Shown here piece by piece: positions 8,334-15,998 of a stretch of DNA of 64,000 nucleotides (the first letter of the stretch is position 1; each line of letters opens with the position of its first letter). Position numbers and translations under genes: made by a program. The stretch is from Oscillospiraceae bacterium (GTDB lineage: Bacteria > Bacillota > Clostridia > Oscillospirales > Oscillospiraceae). The notes beneath the pieces were generated by a model. It had not been told where the DNA came from. It ran no database searches and saw only the letters and a program-made list of their open reading frames with translations. The stretch spans positions 124,001 through 188,000 of the forward strand of contig JAETQF010000002.1 in NCBI GenBank assembly GCA_021770845.1, in the 5' to 3' direction.

Positions 8334-9185
8334 TCAAGACGCCTCCTTGTCAACCGTGTTCTCCGCCCGCTGCTTCCGCTGGTGGCAGGCCGCCCCGGCC
8401 AGATTGCCCGCCAGCGCGGAAAGGAGCGCGATGGGGATCAATGCCCCGTCCGCCATGTTGGTGAACAGGCGGGCCAGGGGGATGAAGATCAGGATAAACC
8501 CCACACACGCCGCCGGGTAAATGGGGCAGAAGCCGTGCCGCCGTCCCAGGGACAGCCCGGACATGAACCCGCCCACGGGCAGCAGCAGCCAGCCGTACAG
8601 CACGCTTAGCAGGGGGGTGGGGTCGTCCAGCAGCCGCAGGGCCAGGGGCAGCGCCAGACACAGGAAGGCCGCGAAGCCCACGTAGGGCAGGGATTCCCGC
8701 CAGTGGAGGGGGGAGGGCCCGGGGGCCAGCCCCAGCTTTTCCCGGATGGCGGCCACCTCGGTGTACCATCCCACCCAGCGGCCCAGCCAGACGATGAGGT
8801 ACACCAGGGTCAGGGGCACCAGGAAGGTGAGGTAATCCGCCGGGGTGGAGCACACATTCAGCCCCGCCCACAGGCAGACGGTGGCGGCGGTGACAGCGTA
8901 GTGGATCAGCGAGCGCGCCACCAGTTCCCGGCCGCTGTCGGCAAAGGGGAGGGTGGCGACGCCCACCTCAGCGCCGAACAGGGCGAACAGGGCGAAGGAC
9001 AGCAGCACCCCCAACGGCTCGATCTCATCGGGGAACTTACAGTATGGGAATATAAATCCGCTGAAATGGGACGGGCCGAACAGGCTGAAGCTGCCCAGCA
9101 GGTAGCCCAGCAGGACGTGGGCCGCAATTCCCACGCACCCGCCGATGAGCGCCCGGGGAAGCCATTGTTTCTTGATTTCTTCCAT
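8334..9185 (-). CDS. DUF3021-type integral membrane protein with a C-terminal extension
   Basis: The first 150 or so of 283 residues match the DUF3021 layout: four helices and the conserved WYTEVAAIREKLGL end. DUF3021 proteins are nearly always encoded just after a LytTR-domain regulator, as here. The second half (about residues 160-270) adds four more hydrophobic helices and is longer than the usual family member. The ATG follows a GGAGGG ribosome-binding site; upstream in-frame extensions run into the repeat element between it and the regulator. The biochemical function of DUF3021 is unknown; modulation of the regulator is an inference. Confidence 0.8.
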   Translation of the reverse strand: MEEIKKQWLPRALIGGCVGIAAHVLLGYLLGSFSLFGPSHFSGFIFPYCKFPDEIEPLGVLLSFALFALFGAEVGVATLPFADSGRELVARSLIHYAVTAATVCLWAGLNVCSTPADYLTFLVPLTLVYLIVWLGRWVGWYTEVAAIREKLGLAPGPSPLHWRESLPYVGFAAFLCLALPLALRLLDDPTPLLSVLYGWLLLPVGGFMSGLSLGRRHGFCPIYPAACVGFILIFIPLARLFTNMADGALIPIALLSALAGNLAGAACHQRKQRAENTVDKEAS

Positions 9186-9199
9186 AAAACGTCCCTCCT

Positions 9200-9275
9200 G
9201 TAGGGGCGCACAGCGTGCGCCCGCTGTCCATGACGTGCGTCCGGGGGCGTGCGGGCGCACAATGTGCGCCCCTAC
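9200..9275. repeat. GTAGGGG-type inverted-repeat element (GCGCAC subtype)
   Basis: The arms TGTAGGGGCGCACA and their complement face each other across about 50 bp, and each arm continues into its own small palindrome. The right end begins with the stop codon of the LytTR gene (TAG within GTAG). Confidence 0.7.
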
Positions 9276-9715
9276 AGCCCCAGGGCCTGCTTGATCTTCT
9301 TCACGTACCGCCGGGACACCCAGCACACCGTCCCGCCCTCCAGGGTCATCTTGATGGTGCCCGCCAGGGTCAGATCCAGCGCCGCCACCCGATCCAGGTT
9401 GACAATCTCCGAGTTGGACACCCGGACGAATTTCGTCCCCGCCAGCGCCTCCTCCAGCTCGTACAGCCGCGCCCGGACGGTGAAGATTCCCTTCCCCGTC
9501 TGGCAGAACACGCCCTTGTCCTCGGTGTAGAACCGCAGCACCATGGCCCGGCTCACCCGCACCGCCTCCCGCTCGGTGTAGACGGTGAAGGGCTGGGGGA
9601 GGGCCGCCCCCCGGAGGCGGCGGGCCAGCTCCTCCACCTCCGCGGTGGGCATGGGGGCCCGGAGCACCACCACCGGTTCCTCCAGGGTCGGATCGATCTG
9701 CACCTCCACCTTCAA
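9272..9715 (-). CDS. LytTR-domain DNA-binding transcriptional regulator
   Basis: A 147-residue protein with a C-terminal LytTR domain: TVYTEREAVRVSRAMVLRFY, then KGIFTVRARLYELEEALAG and the hallmark FVRVSNSEIVNLDRV (about residues 96-110), ending in WVSRRYVKKIKQALG. It has no receiver domain, the standard form of the LytTR-DUF3021 pair in Firmicutes, where the regulator controls its own operon. It is the first gene of a four-gene membrane operon with a good promoter and GGAC-rich direct repeats just upstream. Its TAG stop is contributed by the GTAG end of an adjacent repeat. Confidence 0.9.
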   Translation of the reverse strand: MKVEVQIDPTLEEPVVVLRAPMPTAEVEELARRLRGAALPQPFTVYTEREAVRVSRAMVLRFYTEDKGVFCQTGKGIFTVRARLYELEEALAGTKFVRVSNSEIVNLDRVAALDLTLAGTIKMTLEGGTVCWVSRRYVKKIKQALGL

Positions 9716-9742
9716 CGGTACCCCTCCCCTCTTGTCATGCCC

Positions 9743-9771
9743 AGTATACCCAACCCGGCCCCAAATGTCCA
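9743..9771 (-). promoter_or_regulatory. Promoter of the LytTR-DUF3021 operon
   Basis: Minus strand: TGGACA, 17 bp, TATACT. Confidence 0.75.
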
Positions 9772-9779
9772 GCGAACCG

Positions 9780-9810
9780 GGACGGACGGTCGTTTTGGAC
9801 GGACGGACGG
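9780..9810. promoter_or_regulatory. Direct repeats upstream of the LytTR promoter, candidate LytTR binding sites
   Basis: GGACGGACGG occurs twice with starts 21 bp apart (two helical turns), ending about 8 bp upstream of the -35. LytTR proteins bind paired direct repeats with similar spacing; assignment to this regulator is inference. Confidence 0.4.
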
Positions 9811-9811
9811 C

Positions 9812-9841
9812 AAAAAAGGCCCCGCTCGAACGAGCGGGGCC
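9812..9841 (-). terminator. Intrinsic terminator of the 57-residue membrane protein gene
   Basis: An 11-bp perfect GC stem (GGCCCCGCTCG and complement) followed by six T residues on the minus strand. Confidence 0.88.
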
Positions 9842-9848
9842 CCTGTCC

Positions 9849-10022
9849 TCAGTATCGGATGACGAAGTAGATCACATACACCCAGCTCAACAGCCCGTGG
9901 ATGATGGCCCAGCCTACGGAGTGCCAGGTGGTATAGCTGATCACCATGGCCAGCGCGCTGCCAAAGCTGATGCCGGCCTTTGCGGCGCTGCCCGCGTTCA
10001 GGCTTCCTCTTTTATCCTCCAT
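9849..10022 (-). CDS. Small conserved-looking membrane protein, 57 residues
   Basis: Begins MEDKRGSLNAGSAAKAG, then a hydrophobic stretch ISFGSALAMVISY, a TTWHSVGWAI turn and a second helix LLSWVYVIYFVI ending in RY: two short membrane helices. The gene is complete, sits just downstream of asnA on the same strand (13 bp after its stop), and has its own strong terminator directly after the stop, so it is likely co-transcribed with asnA. Similar short GISFG...HSxxWAIxHG proteins occur in Clostridia (from memory), without known function. Too short for many gene finders. Confidence 0.75.
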   Translation of the reverse strand: MEDKRGSLNAGSAAKAGISFGSALAMVISYTTWHSVGWAIIHGLLSWVYVIYFVIRY

Positions 10023-10035
10023 GATTCCGCCCCCT

Positions 10036-11049
10036 TTACAGCAGGATCACGCCCGCCTCTTTGCAGGCCTCCATGGTGCGGGGATCCCAGATGGACGCCT
10101 GCACCTCGCCGATGTGGGCCTTGCCCAGCAGGTACATGGACACCCGGCTCTGGCCGATGCCGCCGCCGATGGTCAGGGGCAGCTCCCCCGCCAGCAGGGC
10201 CTTGTGGAAGGGCAGCTCCCGGCGCTCGTCGTGGCCGGAGAGGGACAGCTGTTTGTCCAGCGACTCCGGGCTCACCCGGATGCCCATGGACGAGATCTCA
10301 AAGGCCCGGCCCAGCAGGGGGTTCCACAGCAGGATGTCCCCGTTCAGCCCCCAGTCGTCATAGTCCGGGGCCCGGCCGTCGTGGGGCTTGCCGGACTTCA
10401 GCGCCCCGCCGATGCCCATGAGGAAGGTGGTGGGGTGATCCTTCACCCAGGCGTCCTCCCGCTCCCTGGGGGACAGCTCGGGCCAGCGATCCTCCAGCTC
10501 CTGGGCGGTGACGAAGGCCACCTCCCGGTCGATCAGCGGCAGGGGGGTGAGCTGGGGGTACACCGAGCGCAGGGTGGCCTGGGTGTTGGCCAGGGCGTTG
10601 ACGATGGTGTTCACCACCGACTTTAAGTAGTCCACCGTCCGATCCCGGGGGGCGATGACCTTCTCCCAGTCCCACTGATCCACGTAGACGGAGTGGAGGT
10701 TGTCCAGCTCCTCGTCCCGGCGGATGGCGTTCATGTCGGTGTACAGCCCCTCCCCCACCGAGAACTGGTAGCGGTGCAGGGCCATGCGCTTCCACTTGGC
10801 CAGGGAGTGCACCACCTGGGCGTCCCGGCCCGCGTCGGGCACGTCGAAGGACACCGCCCGCTCCACGCCGTTCAGGTCGTCGTTCAGGCCGGTGGACGCC
10901 TCCACAAACAGGGGGGCGGACACCCGGCGCAGGTTCAGCGCGCCGCCCAGGTCGTCCTCAAAGAGGCGCTTCAACAGACCGATGGCCTTCTGGGTGTCGT
11001 ACAGGTTGAGCAGGGGGGCGTACCCCTGGGGAATGACGGTGGTGAGCAT
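10036..11049 (-). CDS. asnA: Aspartate-ammonia ligase (asparagine synthetase A)
   Basis: A 337-residue class II synthetase-like enzyme that makes L-asparagine from aspartate, ammonia and ATP in the cytosol. Family landmarks include the N-terminal QKAIGLLKRLFEDDLG segment, the SAPLFVEASTGLNDDLNG block, HSLAKWKRMAL near residue 85, HSVYVDQWDWE near residue 120, and the C-terminal LTIGGGIGQSRVSMYLL near residue 300. Length is normal. It has its own promoter, divergent from the aminopeptidase gene, and its proximity to asnS suggests a shared asparagine-supply theme. Confidence 0.96.
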   Translation of the reverse strand: MLTTVIPQGYAPLLNLYDTQKAIGLLKRLFEDDLGGALNLRRVSAPLFVEASTGLNDDLNGVERAVSFDVPDAGRDAQVVHSLAKWKRMALHRYQFSVGEGLYTDMNAIRRDEELDNLHSVYVDQWDWEKVIAPRDRTVDYLKSVVNTIVNALANTQATLRSVYPQLTPLPLIDREVAFVTAQELEDRWPELSPREREDAWVKDHPTTFLMGIGGALKSGKPHDGRAPDYDDWGLNGDILLWNPLLGRAFEISSMGIRVSPESLDKQLSLSGHDERRELPFHKALLAGELPLTIGGGIGQSRVSMYLLGKAHIGEVQASIWDPRTMEACKEAGVILL

Positions 11050-11113
11050 AGGCGGTGTCTCCTTTTTCCCTGTTTCCCGGCCCGCCGGGGCGGGAAACGC
11101 AGCGTTAGGCTAT

Positions 11114-11142
11114 ATTATAGTACGGCCCAGAAAAAAATGCAA
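11114..11142 (-). promoter_or_regulatory. Promoter of asnA
   Basis: Minus strand: TTGCAT, 17 bp, perfect TATAAT. Confidence 0.85.
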
Positions 11143-11148
11143 ATCGAA

Positions 11149-11177
11149 TTGTGTTTCCCCCTTGAATATGGTATACT
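11149..11177 (+). promoter_or_regulatory. Promoter of the M29 aminopeptidase gene
   Basis: TTGTGT, 17 bp, TATACT; divergent from the asnA promoter and giving a leader of about 128 nt. Confidence 0.65.
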
Positions 11178-11224
11178 TTCCATATATCATGGGACAGAGC
11201 GAAAAATTTCCGGCACACTGCCCA

Positions 11225-11284
11225 GAAGCGCGGAGAAGCGGACGGCGGATATGACCAGGCGCCCCAGCCGCTTCGCGGCGTGAC
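11225..11284 (+). repeat. Leader hairpin sharing both arms with the cysE leader
   Basis: The left arm GAAGCGCGGAGAAGCGG and right arm CCGCTTCGCGGCGTGAC recur almost unchanged in the 5' leader of cysE (33355-33401), with a different loop. The arms can pair through AAGCGG/CCGCTT. Function unknown. Confidence 0.6.
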
Positions 11285-11311
11285 AACCTATCGCCAAAGG
11301 AGACGATACCA

Positions 11312-12553
11312 ATGGTTCCAGAGTTTGACGCCAAGCTCAGCGAGTACGCCCGCCTGCTGGTGGAGGTGGGCCTGAACGTCCAGCCGGGGCAGACCCCCAG
11401 CATCGAGAGCAATGTGGAGTACGCCGCCCTCACCCGCAAGTGTGTGTCCGCCTGCTTCGACTGCGGGGCCCGGAACGTGGCGCCCTACTTCGGGGACGAC
11501 TTCACCACCCGGGAGGCCTTCCTCCGGGCGGACGGGGCCGTGTTTGACGAGTACCCCAGCTATATGAAGGCCCGGGTGGATTGGCTGCTGGAGCAGAAAA
11601 GCCCCCGGCTGTCCTTCACCGGCTCCAACCCGGAGCTGCTGAAGGGGGTGGATCCCGCCCGGATCCAGGCCCGCCGGAAGGCCAGCAACCAGCCCACCAA
11701 GCCCTATTTCGACGCCATGATGGCCAACCGCTTCCAGTGGTGCGTGGGGGCCCACCCCACCCTGGCCTGGGCGGAGAAGGTGTTCCCCGACAAGAAGGGC
11801 GAGGAGGCCATGGACGCGCTGTGGGACGCCATCTTCTCCGTGTGCCGGATCACCGGGGACGGCAAGGCGGTGGAGCGGTGGAAGGAGCACGTGGCCGCCA
11901 CCGCCAAGCGCTGTAAGGCGCTGAACGAGTACCAGTTTACCTCCCTGCGTTATGCCAACTCCCTGGGCACCGACCTGACGGTGCGCCTGCCGGACAACCA
12001 CGTGTGGGCGGGGGGCAGCGAGTTCACCCCGGAGGGGGTGGAGTTCGTGGCCAACATCCCCACGGAGGAGATCTTCACCGCCCCCCGGTGGGACGGGGTG
12101 GACGGCCGGGTGTACTCCGCCCTGCCCCTGGCCATGGACGGCAACGTGATCCGGGACTTCTGGATGGACTTCAAGGACGGCCGCATCGTGGATCTGCACG
12201 CCCAGGCCGGGGAGGAGTTCCTCCGCCGGGCCATCGAGGTGGACGAGGGGGCCCGCTGCCTGGGCGAGGCGGCCCTGGTGCCCTACGACTCCCCCATCCG
12301 GAACACGGGGCTGCTGTTCTACAACACCCTGTTCGACGAGAACGCCTCCTGCCATCTGGCCTTTGGACACGCCTATCCCAGCTGCGTGAAGGGCGGCGAG
12401 GAGATGAGCGAGGAGGAGCAGAAGGCGGCGGGGCTGAACCAGTCCATGACCCACGTGGACTTTATGGTGGGCACCCCCGACCTGTCCATCGTGGGGACGA
12501 CCCGCGACGGCAAAGAGATCCCCGTGTTTGTCAACGGCAATTTCGCGTTTTGA
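11312..12553 (+). CDS. M29-family metallo-aminopeptidase
   Basis: A 413-residue cytosolic peptidase of the AmpS/AmpT/PepS type, which removes N-terminal residues from peptides using a two-metal centre. The expected ligand positions are visible: Glu252/Glu253 (IPTEEIF), Glu319 (GEAALVPY), His348 and His353 (HLAFGHAYP), His381 and Asp383 (THVDFMVG). Length is normal. The start follows an AAAGGAGACG ribosome-binding site. It is preceded by a long leader and followed by a GTAGGGG repeat element, then the phosphohexomutase gene. Confidence 0.93.
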   Translation: MVPEFDAKLSEYARLLVEVGLNVQPGQTPSIESNVEYAALTRKCVSACFDCGARNVAPYFGDDFTTREAFLRADGAVFDEYPSYMKARVDWLLEQKSPRLSFTGSNPELLKGVDPARIQARRKASNQPTKPYFDAMMANRFQWCVGAHPTLAWAEKVFPDKKGEEAMDALWDAIFSVCRITGDGKAVERWKEHVAATAKRCKALNEYQFTSLRYANSLGTDLTVRLPDNHVWAGGSEFTPEGVEFVANIPTEEIFTAPRWDGVDGRVYSALPLAMDGNVIRDFWMDFKDGRIVDLHAQAGEEFLRRAIEVDEGARCLGEAALVPYDSPIRNTGLLFYNTLFDENASCHLAFGHAYPSCVKGGEEMSEEEQKAAGLNQSMTHVDFMVGTPDLSIVGTTRDGKEIPVFVNGNFAF

Positions 12554-12579
12554 TGATGCCCGCCTGCGGCGGCGCGCCC

Positions 12580-12650
12580 GCAGGGGCGGATGTCCTCGTC
12601 TGCCCTCTGTTCCCCTTTTCGAGGGCCGATGAGGACATCGGCCCCTACAA
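12580..12650. repeat. GTAGGGG-type inverted-repeat element (CCGATG subtype)
   Basis: On the minus strand it begins GTAGGGGCCGATGTCCTC and folds back; a diverged partner arm (GGGCGGATGTCCTCGTC) lies about 30 bp away. It fills the gap between aminopeptidase and phosphohexomutase genes. Confidence 0.65.
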
Positions 12651-12692
12651 TGAAGAATACCCCTATTTTAATATATCAGGAGGAACAACCCA

Positions 12693-14417
12693 ATGGACTA
12701 CAAAAAAGCGTATGAACAATGGCTCAACTCCCCCGCCCTGTCTGAGGCGGAGAAGGCGGAGCTGGCCGCCATCGCCGGGGACGAGAAGGAGATCGAGTCC
12801 CGGTTCTTCTCCCAGCTGGAGTTTGGCACCGCCGGCCTCCGGGGCACCATGGGGGTGGGCCTGTACCGGATGAACATCCACGTCATCCGCCACGCCACCC
12901 AGGCCTTCGCCAAGGTGATCCTGAACGAGGGCCCTGAGGCGGCGAAGAAGGGCATCGCTGTCTGCTTCGACTGCCGGAACAACTCCGACGTGTTCGCCAA
13001 GGAGGCCGCCTGCATCATGGCCGCGGCGGGCATTCCCGTGCGGCTGTTCGAGTCCCTGCGCCCCACCCCGGAGCTGTCCTTTGCCATCCGGGAGTACGGC
13101 TGCATCGCCGGCATCAACATCACCGCCAGCCACAATCCCAAGGAGTACAACGGCTACAAGGTGTACTGGTCTGACGGCGCCCAGCTCCCCCCCAGCCACG
13201 CCGATCAGGTGGCCAAGATCATGCGGGAGTCCGACGTGTTCGACGTGAAAGTCGCCGACTATGACAAGGCGGTGGCCGACGGCCTCATCACCCTCATGGG
13301 CTCCGAGACGGACGAGAAGTTCCTGTCCAATGTGATGGGCCAGGTCAACGACAAGGCGGCGGTGGAGGCCGTGGCGGACACCTTCAAAATGGTGTACACC
13401 CCCTTCCACGGCACCGGCTACAAGCTCATCCCCGAGGCCCTGAAGCGGCTGGGCATGAAGCACGTGATCTGCGTCCCCGAGCAGATGGTCATTGACGGCA
13501 ACTTCCCCACCGTGGCCTCCCCCAACCCGGAGAACCCGGAGGGCTTCTACCTGGCCGTTGACCTGGCCAAGAAGGAGGGGGCGGACTTCATCCTGGGCTC
13601 CGACCCCGACGCCGACCGGGTGGGCATCATGGTGCGCACCTCCGATGGCGAGTTCAAGGTGCTCACCGGCAACCAGACCGGCGTGCTGCTGCTGGACTAC
13701 CTCATCGGGGCCAAGCAGCGCACCGGCAAGATGCCCAAGAGCCCCGTGGCCCTGAAAACCATCGTCACCACCGAGATGGCCCGGAAGGTGGCGGAGGTCA
13801 ACGGCCTCAAGTGCTACGACACCTTCACCGGCTTCAAGTTCCTGGCCCAGAAGAAGGATCAACTGGAGAGTTCCGGCGAGGGCAATGTGATCATGTCCTA
13901 CGAGGAGAGCTACGGCTATATGCTGGGCGACTATGTGCGGGACAAGGACGCCGTCACCGCCGCCGTGGCCCTCACCGAGATGGCGGCCTACTACGCCGGC
14001 AAGGGCATGACCTTGTATGACGCGCTGATGGCCCTGTACGAGAAGTACGGCAATTACGGCGAGCGCACCATGAACCTGGTGATGCCCGGGCTGGACGGCC
14101 TGAAGAAGATGGCCGACCTGATGGCGAACCTGCGGGCCAATCCCCCCAAGGAGATCGGCGGCGAGGCCGTCAAGACCTGGAAGGACTACAAGGACGGCAG
14201 CGTGGTGGACGCCGCCACCGGGGCCAAGACCTCCATGGAGCTGTCCGGCTCCAACGTGCTGCGGTACGAGCTGGCGGACGGCACCTCGGTGATCGTCCGG
14301 CCCTCCGGCACCGAGCCCAAGGTGAAGGTGTACATCCTGGCCCAGGGGGCCAGCCGGGCGGACTGCGACGACAAGGTGGCGCGGTACTCCGCCTGGGCGG
14401 AGGGGCTGAAGAACTGA
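12693..14417 (+). CDS. Alpha-D-phosphohexomutase (phosphoglucomutase/phosphomannomutase)
   Basis: A 574-residue member of the alpha-phosphohexomutase superfamily, interconverting hexose 1- and 6-phosphates. The active-site phosphoserine is Ser146 in ITASHNP, the metal-binding loop is DPDADR (Asp304, Asp306, Asp308), and the phosphate-binding loop RPSGTEPKVKVYI is near residue 535. The length fits the PgcA-type Firmicutes phosphoglucomutase rather than the shorter GlmM. It would feed glucose 1-phosphate to or from the glycogen phosphorylase encoded 1.6 kb downstream. The RBS is AGGAGG. Confidence 0.94.
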   Translation: MDYKKAYEQWLNSPALSEAEKAELAAIAGDEKEIESRFFSQLEFGTAGLRGTMGVGLYRMNIHVIRHATQAFAKVILNEGPEAAKKGIAVCFDCRNNSDVFAKEAACIMAAAGIPVRLFESLRPTPELSFAIREYGCIAGINITASHNPKEYNGYKVYWSDGAQLPPSHADQVAKIMRESDVFDVKVADYDKAVADGLITLMGSETDEKFLSNVMGQVNDKAAVEAVADTFKMVYTPFHGTGYKLIPEALKRLGMKHVICVPEQMVIDGNFPTVASPNPENPEGFYLAVDLAKKEGADFILGSDPDADRVGIMVRTSDGEFKVLTGNQTGVLLLDYLIGAKQRTGKMPKSPVALKTIVTTEMARKVAEVNGLKCYDTFTGFKFLAQKKDQLESSGEGNVIMSYEESYGYMLGDYVRDKDAVTAAVALTEMAAYYAGKGMTLYDALMALYEKYGNYGERTMNLVMPGLDGLKKMADLMANLRANPPKEIGGEAVKTWKDYKDGSVVDAATGAKTSMELSGSNVLRYELADGTSVIVRPSGTEPKVKVYILAQGASRADCDDKVARYSAWAEGLKN

Positions 14418-14437
14418 CCCCGCGTTGAAGCGCGAAG

Positions 14438-14470
14438 AACCCCCGGCGGATCACGTGTCCGCCGGGGGTT
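14438..14470. terminator. Hairpin between convergent genes
   Basis: A 13-bp perfect stem (AACCCCCGGCGGA and complement) with a 7-base loop. It overlaps the stop codon of the minus-strand gene and has little T-run. Confidence 0.7.
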
Positions 14471-14765
14471 ATCCGTCCGCGGGCAGGGCCGCGTCGTGCC
14501 AGCCCTGATTGTACATAAGGCGCGCGATGAGCTGGTTCAGCCGGTCATAGGCGCTGACAAGCTCCAGCAGATCCTTGTCCTCGAAGTCCAGCCCGGCCCG
14601 GCCGCACAGCCGCAGCCTGTGCTGGTAGATGACGTCCACCAGGGCGTCCACCTTGGCCCGCTCCCCGGCGACAAGCTCTGAGGGCGGGCCCCCTTCCAGG
14701 TATCCGTTCAGCAAGTCATAGGCCGCCTCCCGCCTCACGGGATCCGGCGCTTTCTTTTTGTCCAC
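14469..14765 (-). CDS. Hypothetical protein, 98 residues
   Basis: A soluble, mostly helical product with a lysine-rich start (MDKKKAPDP). It reads from a GTG with a GGAGGG ribosome-binding site and is driven by a fully consensus promoter (TTGACA, 17 bp, TATAAT), which makes a real gene very likely. No membrane segment or known motif is present; the helices near residues 30-90 look like a short coiled or helical bundle. It is divergent from the small XRE regulator, which may control it through the palindrome in the shared intergenic region (inference). Confidence 0.7.
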   Translation of the reverse strand: MDKKKAPDPVRREAAYDLLNGYLEGGPPSELVAGERAKVDALVDVIYQHRLRLCGRAGLDFEDKDLLELVSAYDRLNQLIARLMYNQGWHDAALPADG

Positions 14766-14800
14766 AGCGATCCCTCCGAACTGCGTAGTTTCTTCATCTC

Positions 14801-14829
14801 ATTATAGCCCACATAGAGGCGATTGTCAA
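14801..14829 (-). promoter_or_regulatory. Consensus promoter of the 98-residue protein gene
   Basis: Minus strand: TTGACA, 17 bp, TATAAT, both hexamers perfect. Confidence 0.9.
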
Positions 14830-14850
14830 TATATAGGCACCCTGTTTTGT

Positions 14851-14860
14851 GTCAATTGAC
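14851..14860. promoter_or_regulatory. Palindrome GTCAATTGAC in a divergent regulatory region
   Basis: A perfect 10-bp palindrome, with a related GTCAAT half 25 bp to the left inside the minus-strand -35 region. It is a candidate operator for the adjacent XRE regulator. Confidence 0.4.
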
Positions 14861-14934
14861 TGAACAAGGGCAATTACCGCTAATTTGGCAATACTATATG
14901 ATGAAGAAAACTCGTAAAAAGGAGTCGTATTAAA

Positions 14935-15156
14935 ATGATCGTCTATGACAAGCTGTGGGCCACCATGAAGGAACGGGGCGTCTCCCAGTACCGCCTGATC
15001 CGTGAATACCAATTCAGCAACGGCCAGCTTGACCGCCTGCGCAAAAACCAGAACATCAGCACCTACACCATCAACCTGCTGTGCAAGATCCTCCACTGCC
15101 GGGTGGAGGACATTCTGGAATACGTCGAGGAGGAGGAGCCGGAGGACGACGCGTAG
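14935..15156 (+). CDS. Small XRE/Cro-type DNA-binding protein
   Basis: A 73-residue protein of the minimal Cro/CI helix-turn-helix type: MKERGVSQYRLIREYQFSNGQLDRLRKNQNISTYTINLLCKIL spans five helices, with recognition helix SNGQLDRLRKN at about residues 29-39, followed by a very acidic tail (EYVEEEEPEDD). The start follows AAAAGGAGT. It stands alone and is divergent from the 98-residue protein gene across a region with a palindrome, so autoregulation is likely. The acidic tail resembles those that bind single partners or mimic DNA, but that is speculation. Confidence 0.85.
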   Translation: MIVYDKLWATMKERGVSQYRLIREYQFSNGQLDRLRKNQNISTYTINLLCKILHCRVEDILEYVEEEEPEDDA

Positions 15157-15206
15157 CCTGCCTGCGGGAGCTGGGGGAAGCGGCGCTGTTTTTCGCAAAT
15201 CTTAAA

Positions 15207-15235
15207 TTGTATTTTGCCGCCCGCGGGTGTATCCT
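15207..15235 (+). promoter_or_regulatory. Possible promoter of the AIM24 gene
   Basis: TTGTAT, 17 bp, TATCCT; only a weak match, but correctly placed. Confidence 0.4.
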
Positions 15236-15280
15236 TTTCCCAAAGGGGCCCGCGCCCCGGTATGAGAAGGAGGAATACTT

Positions 15281-15955
15281 ATGCGCTATAATATCACCGG
15301 CGAACCCATGCCCGTCGTCATCTGCGACGTGGAGGCCAACGAGTCCATGATCACCGAGAAGGGCTCCATGTGCTGGATGTCCCCCAACATGGAGATGCAG
15401 ACCAGCGCCGGCGGCATCGGCAAAGCCTTCGGCCGGATGTTCTCCGGCGAGTCCATGTTCCAGAACATCTACACCGCCCAGGGCGGCCCGGGCATGATCG
15501 CCTTCGCGTCCAGCTTCCCCGGCTCCATCCGGGCGGTGGAGATCACCCCGGAGCACCCCATCGTGGTGCAGAAGTCCGGCTTCCTGGCCTCCGAGGCCGG
15601 GGTGGAGCTGTCCATCTTCTTCCAGAAGAAGGGGATGTCCGGCTTCTTCAGCGGCGAGGGCTTCATCTTGCAGAAGCTGTCCGGCCACGGCACCGCGTTT
15701 TTGGAGATCGACGGCTCCGCCGTGGAGTACGACCTCGCGCCGGGCCAGCAGATCGTGGTGGACACCGGCAACTTGGCCATGATCGACGCCACCTGCACGG
15801 TGGACGTGAAGTCGGTGAAGGGGGTCAAGAATGTGCTGTTCGGCGGCGAGGGCCTGTTCAACACTGTGGTGACCGGCCCGGGCCGGGTGGTGCTCCAGAC
15901 CATGCCCATCAGCAACTTCGCCGGGGCCATCGCGGCGATTCTGCCCTCGAAATAA
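15281..15955 (+). CDS. AIM24/TIGR00266 family protein
   Basis: A 224-residue protein that matches the AIM24 (TIGR00266) beta-sandwich family: an N-terminal MPVVICDVEANESMITEKGS, the MCWMSPNMEMQTSAGG block near residues 31-46, LFSGESMFQN-type centre and VDTGNLAMIDAT near residue 165. Bacterial members are soluble, trimeric and of unknown function; the mitochondrial homologue affects respiratory-complex organisation. It is a single-gene unit with a strong ribosome-binding site (AAGGAGG) and a strong terminator. Length is normal. Confidence 0.88.
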   Translation: MRYNITGEPMPVVICDVEANESMITEKGSMCWMSPNMEMQTSAGGIGKAFGRMFSGESMFQNIYTAQGGPGMIAFASSFPGSIRAVEITPEHPIVVQKSGFLASEAGVELSIFFQKKGMSGFFSGEGFILQKLSGHGTAFLEIDGSAVEYDLAPGQQIVVDTGNLAMIDATCTVDVKSVKGVKNVLFGGEGLFNTVVTGPGRVVLQTMPISNFAGAIAAILPSK

Positions 15956-15962
15956 GAGAACG

Positions 15963-15996
15963 GCCCCCGCTCGTGAGAGCGGGGGCCTCATTTTTT
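15963..15996 (+). terminator. Intrinsic terminator after the AIM24 gene
   Basis: GCCCCCGCTC-GTGA-GAGCGGGGGC followed by CTCATTTTTT. Confidence 0.92.
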
Positions 15997-15998
15997 AC

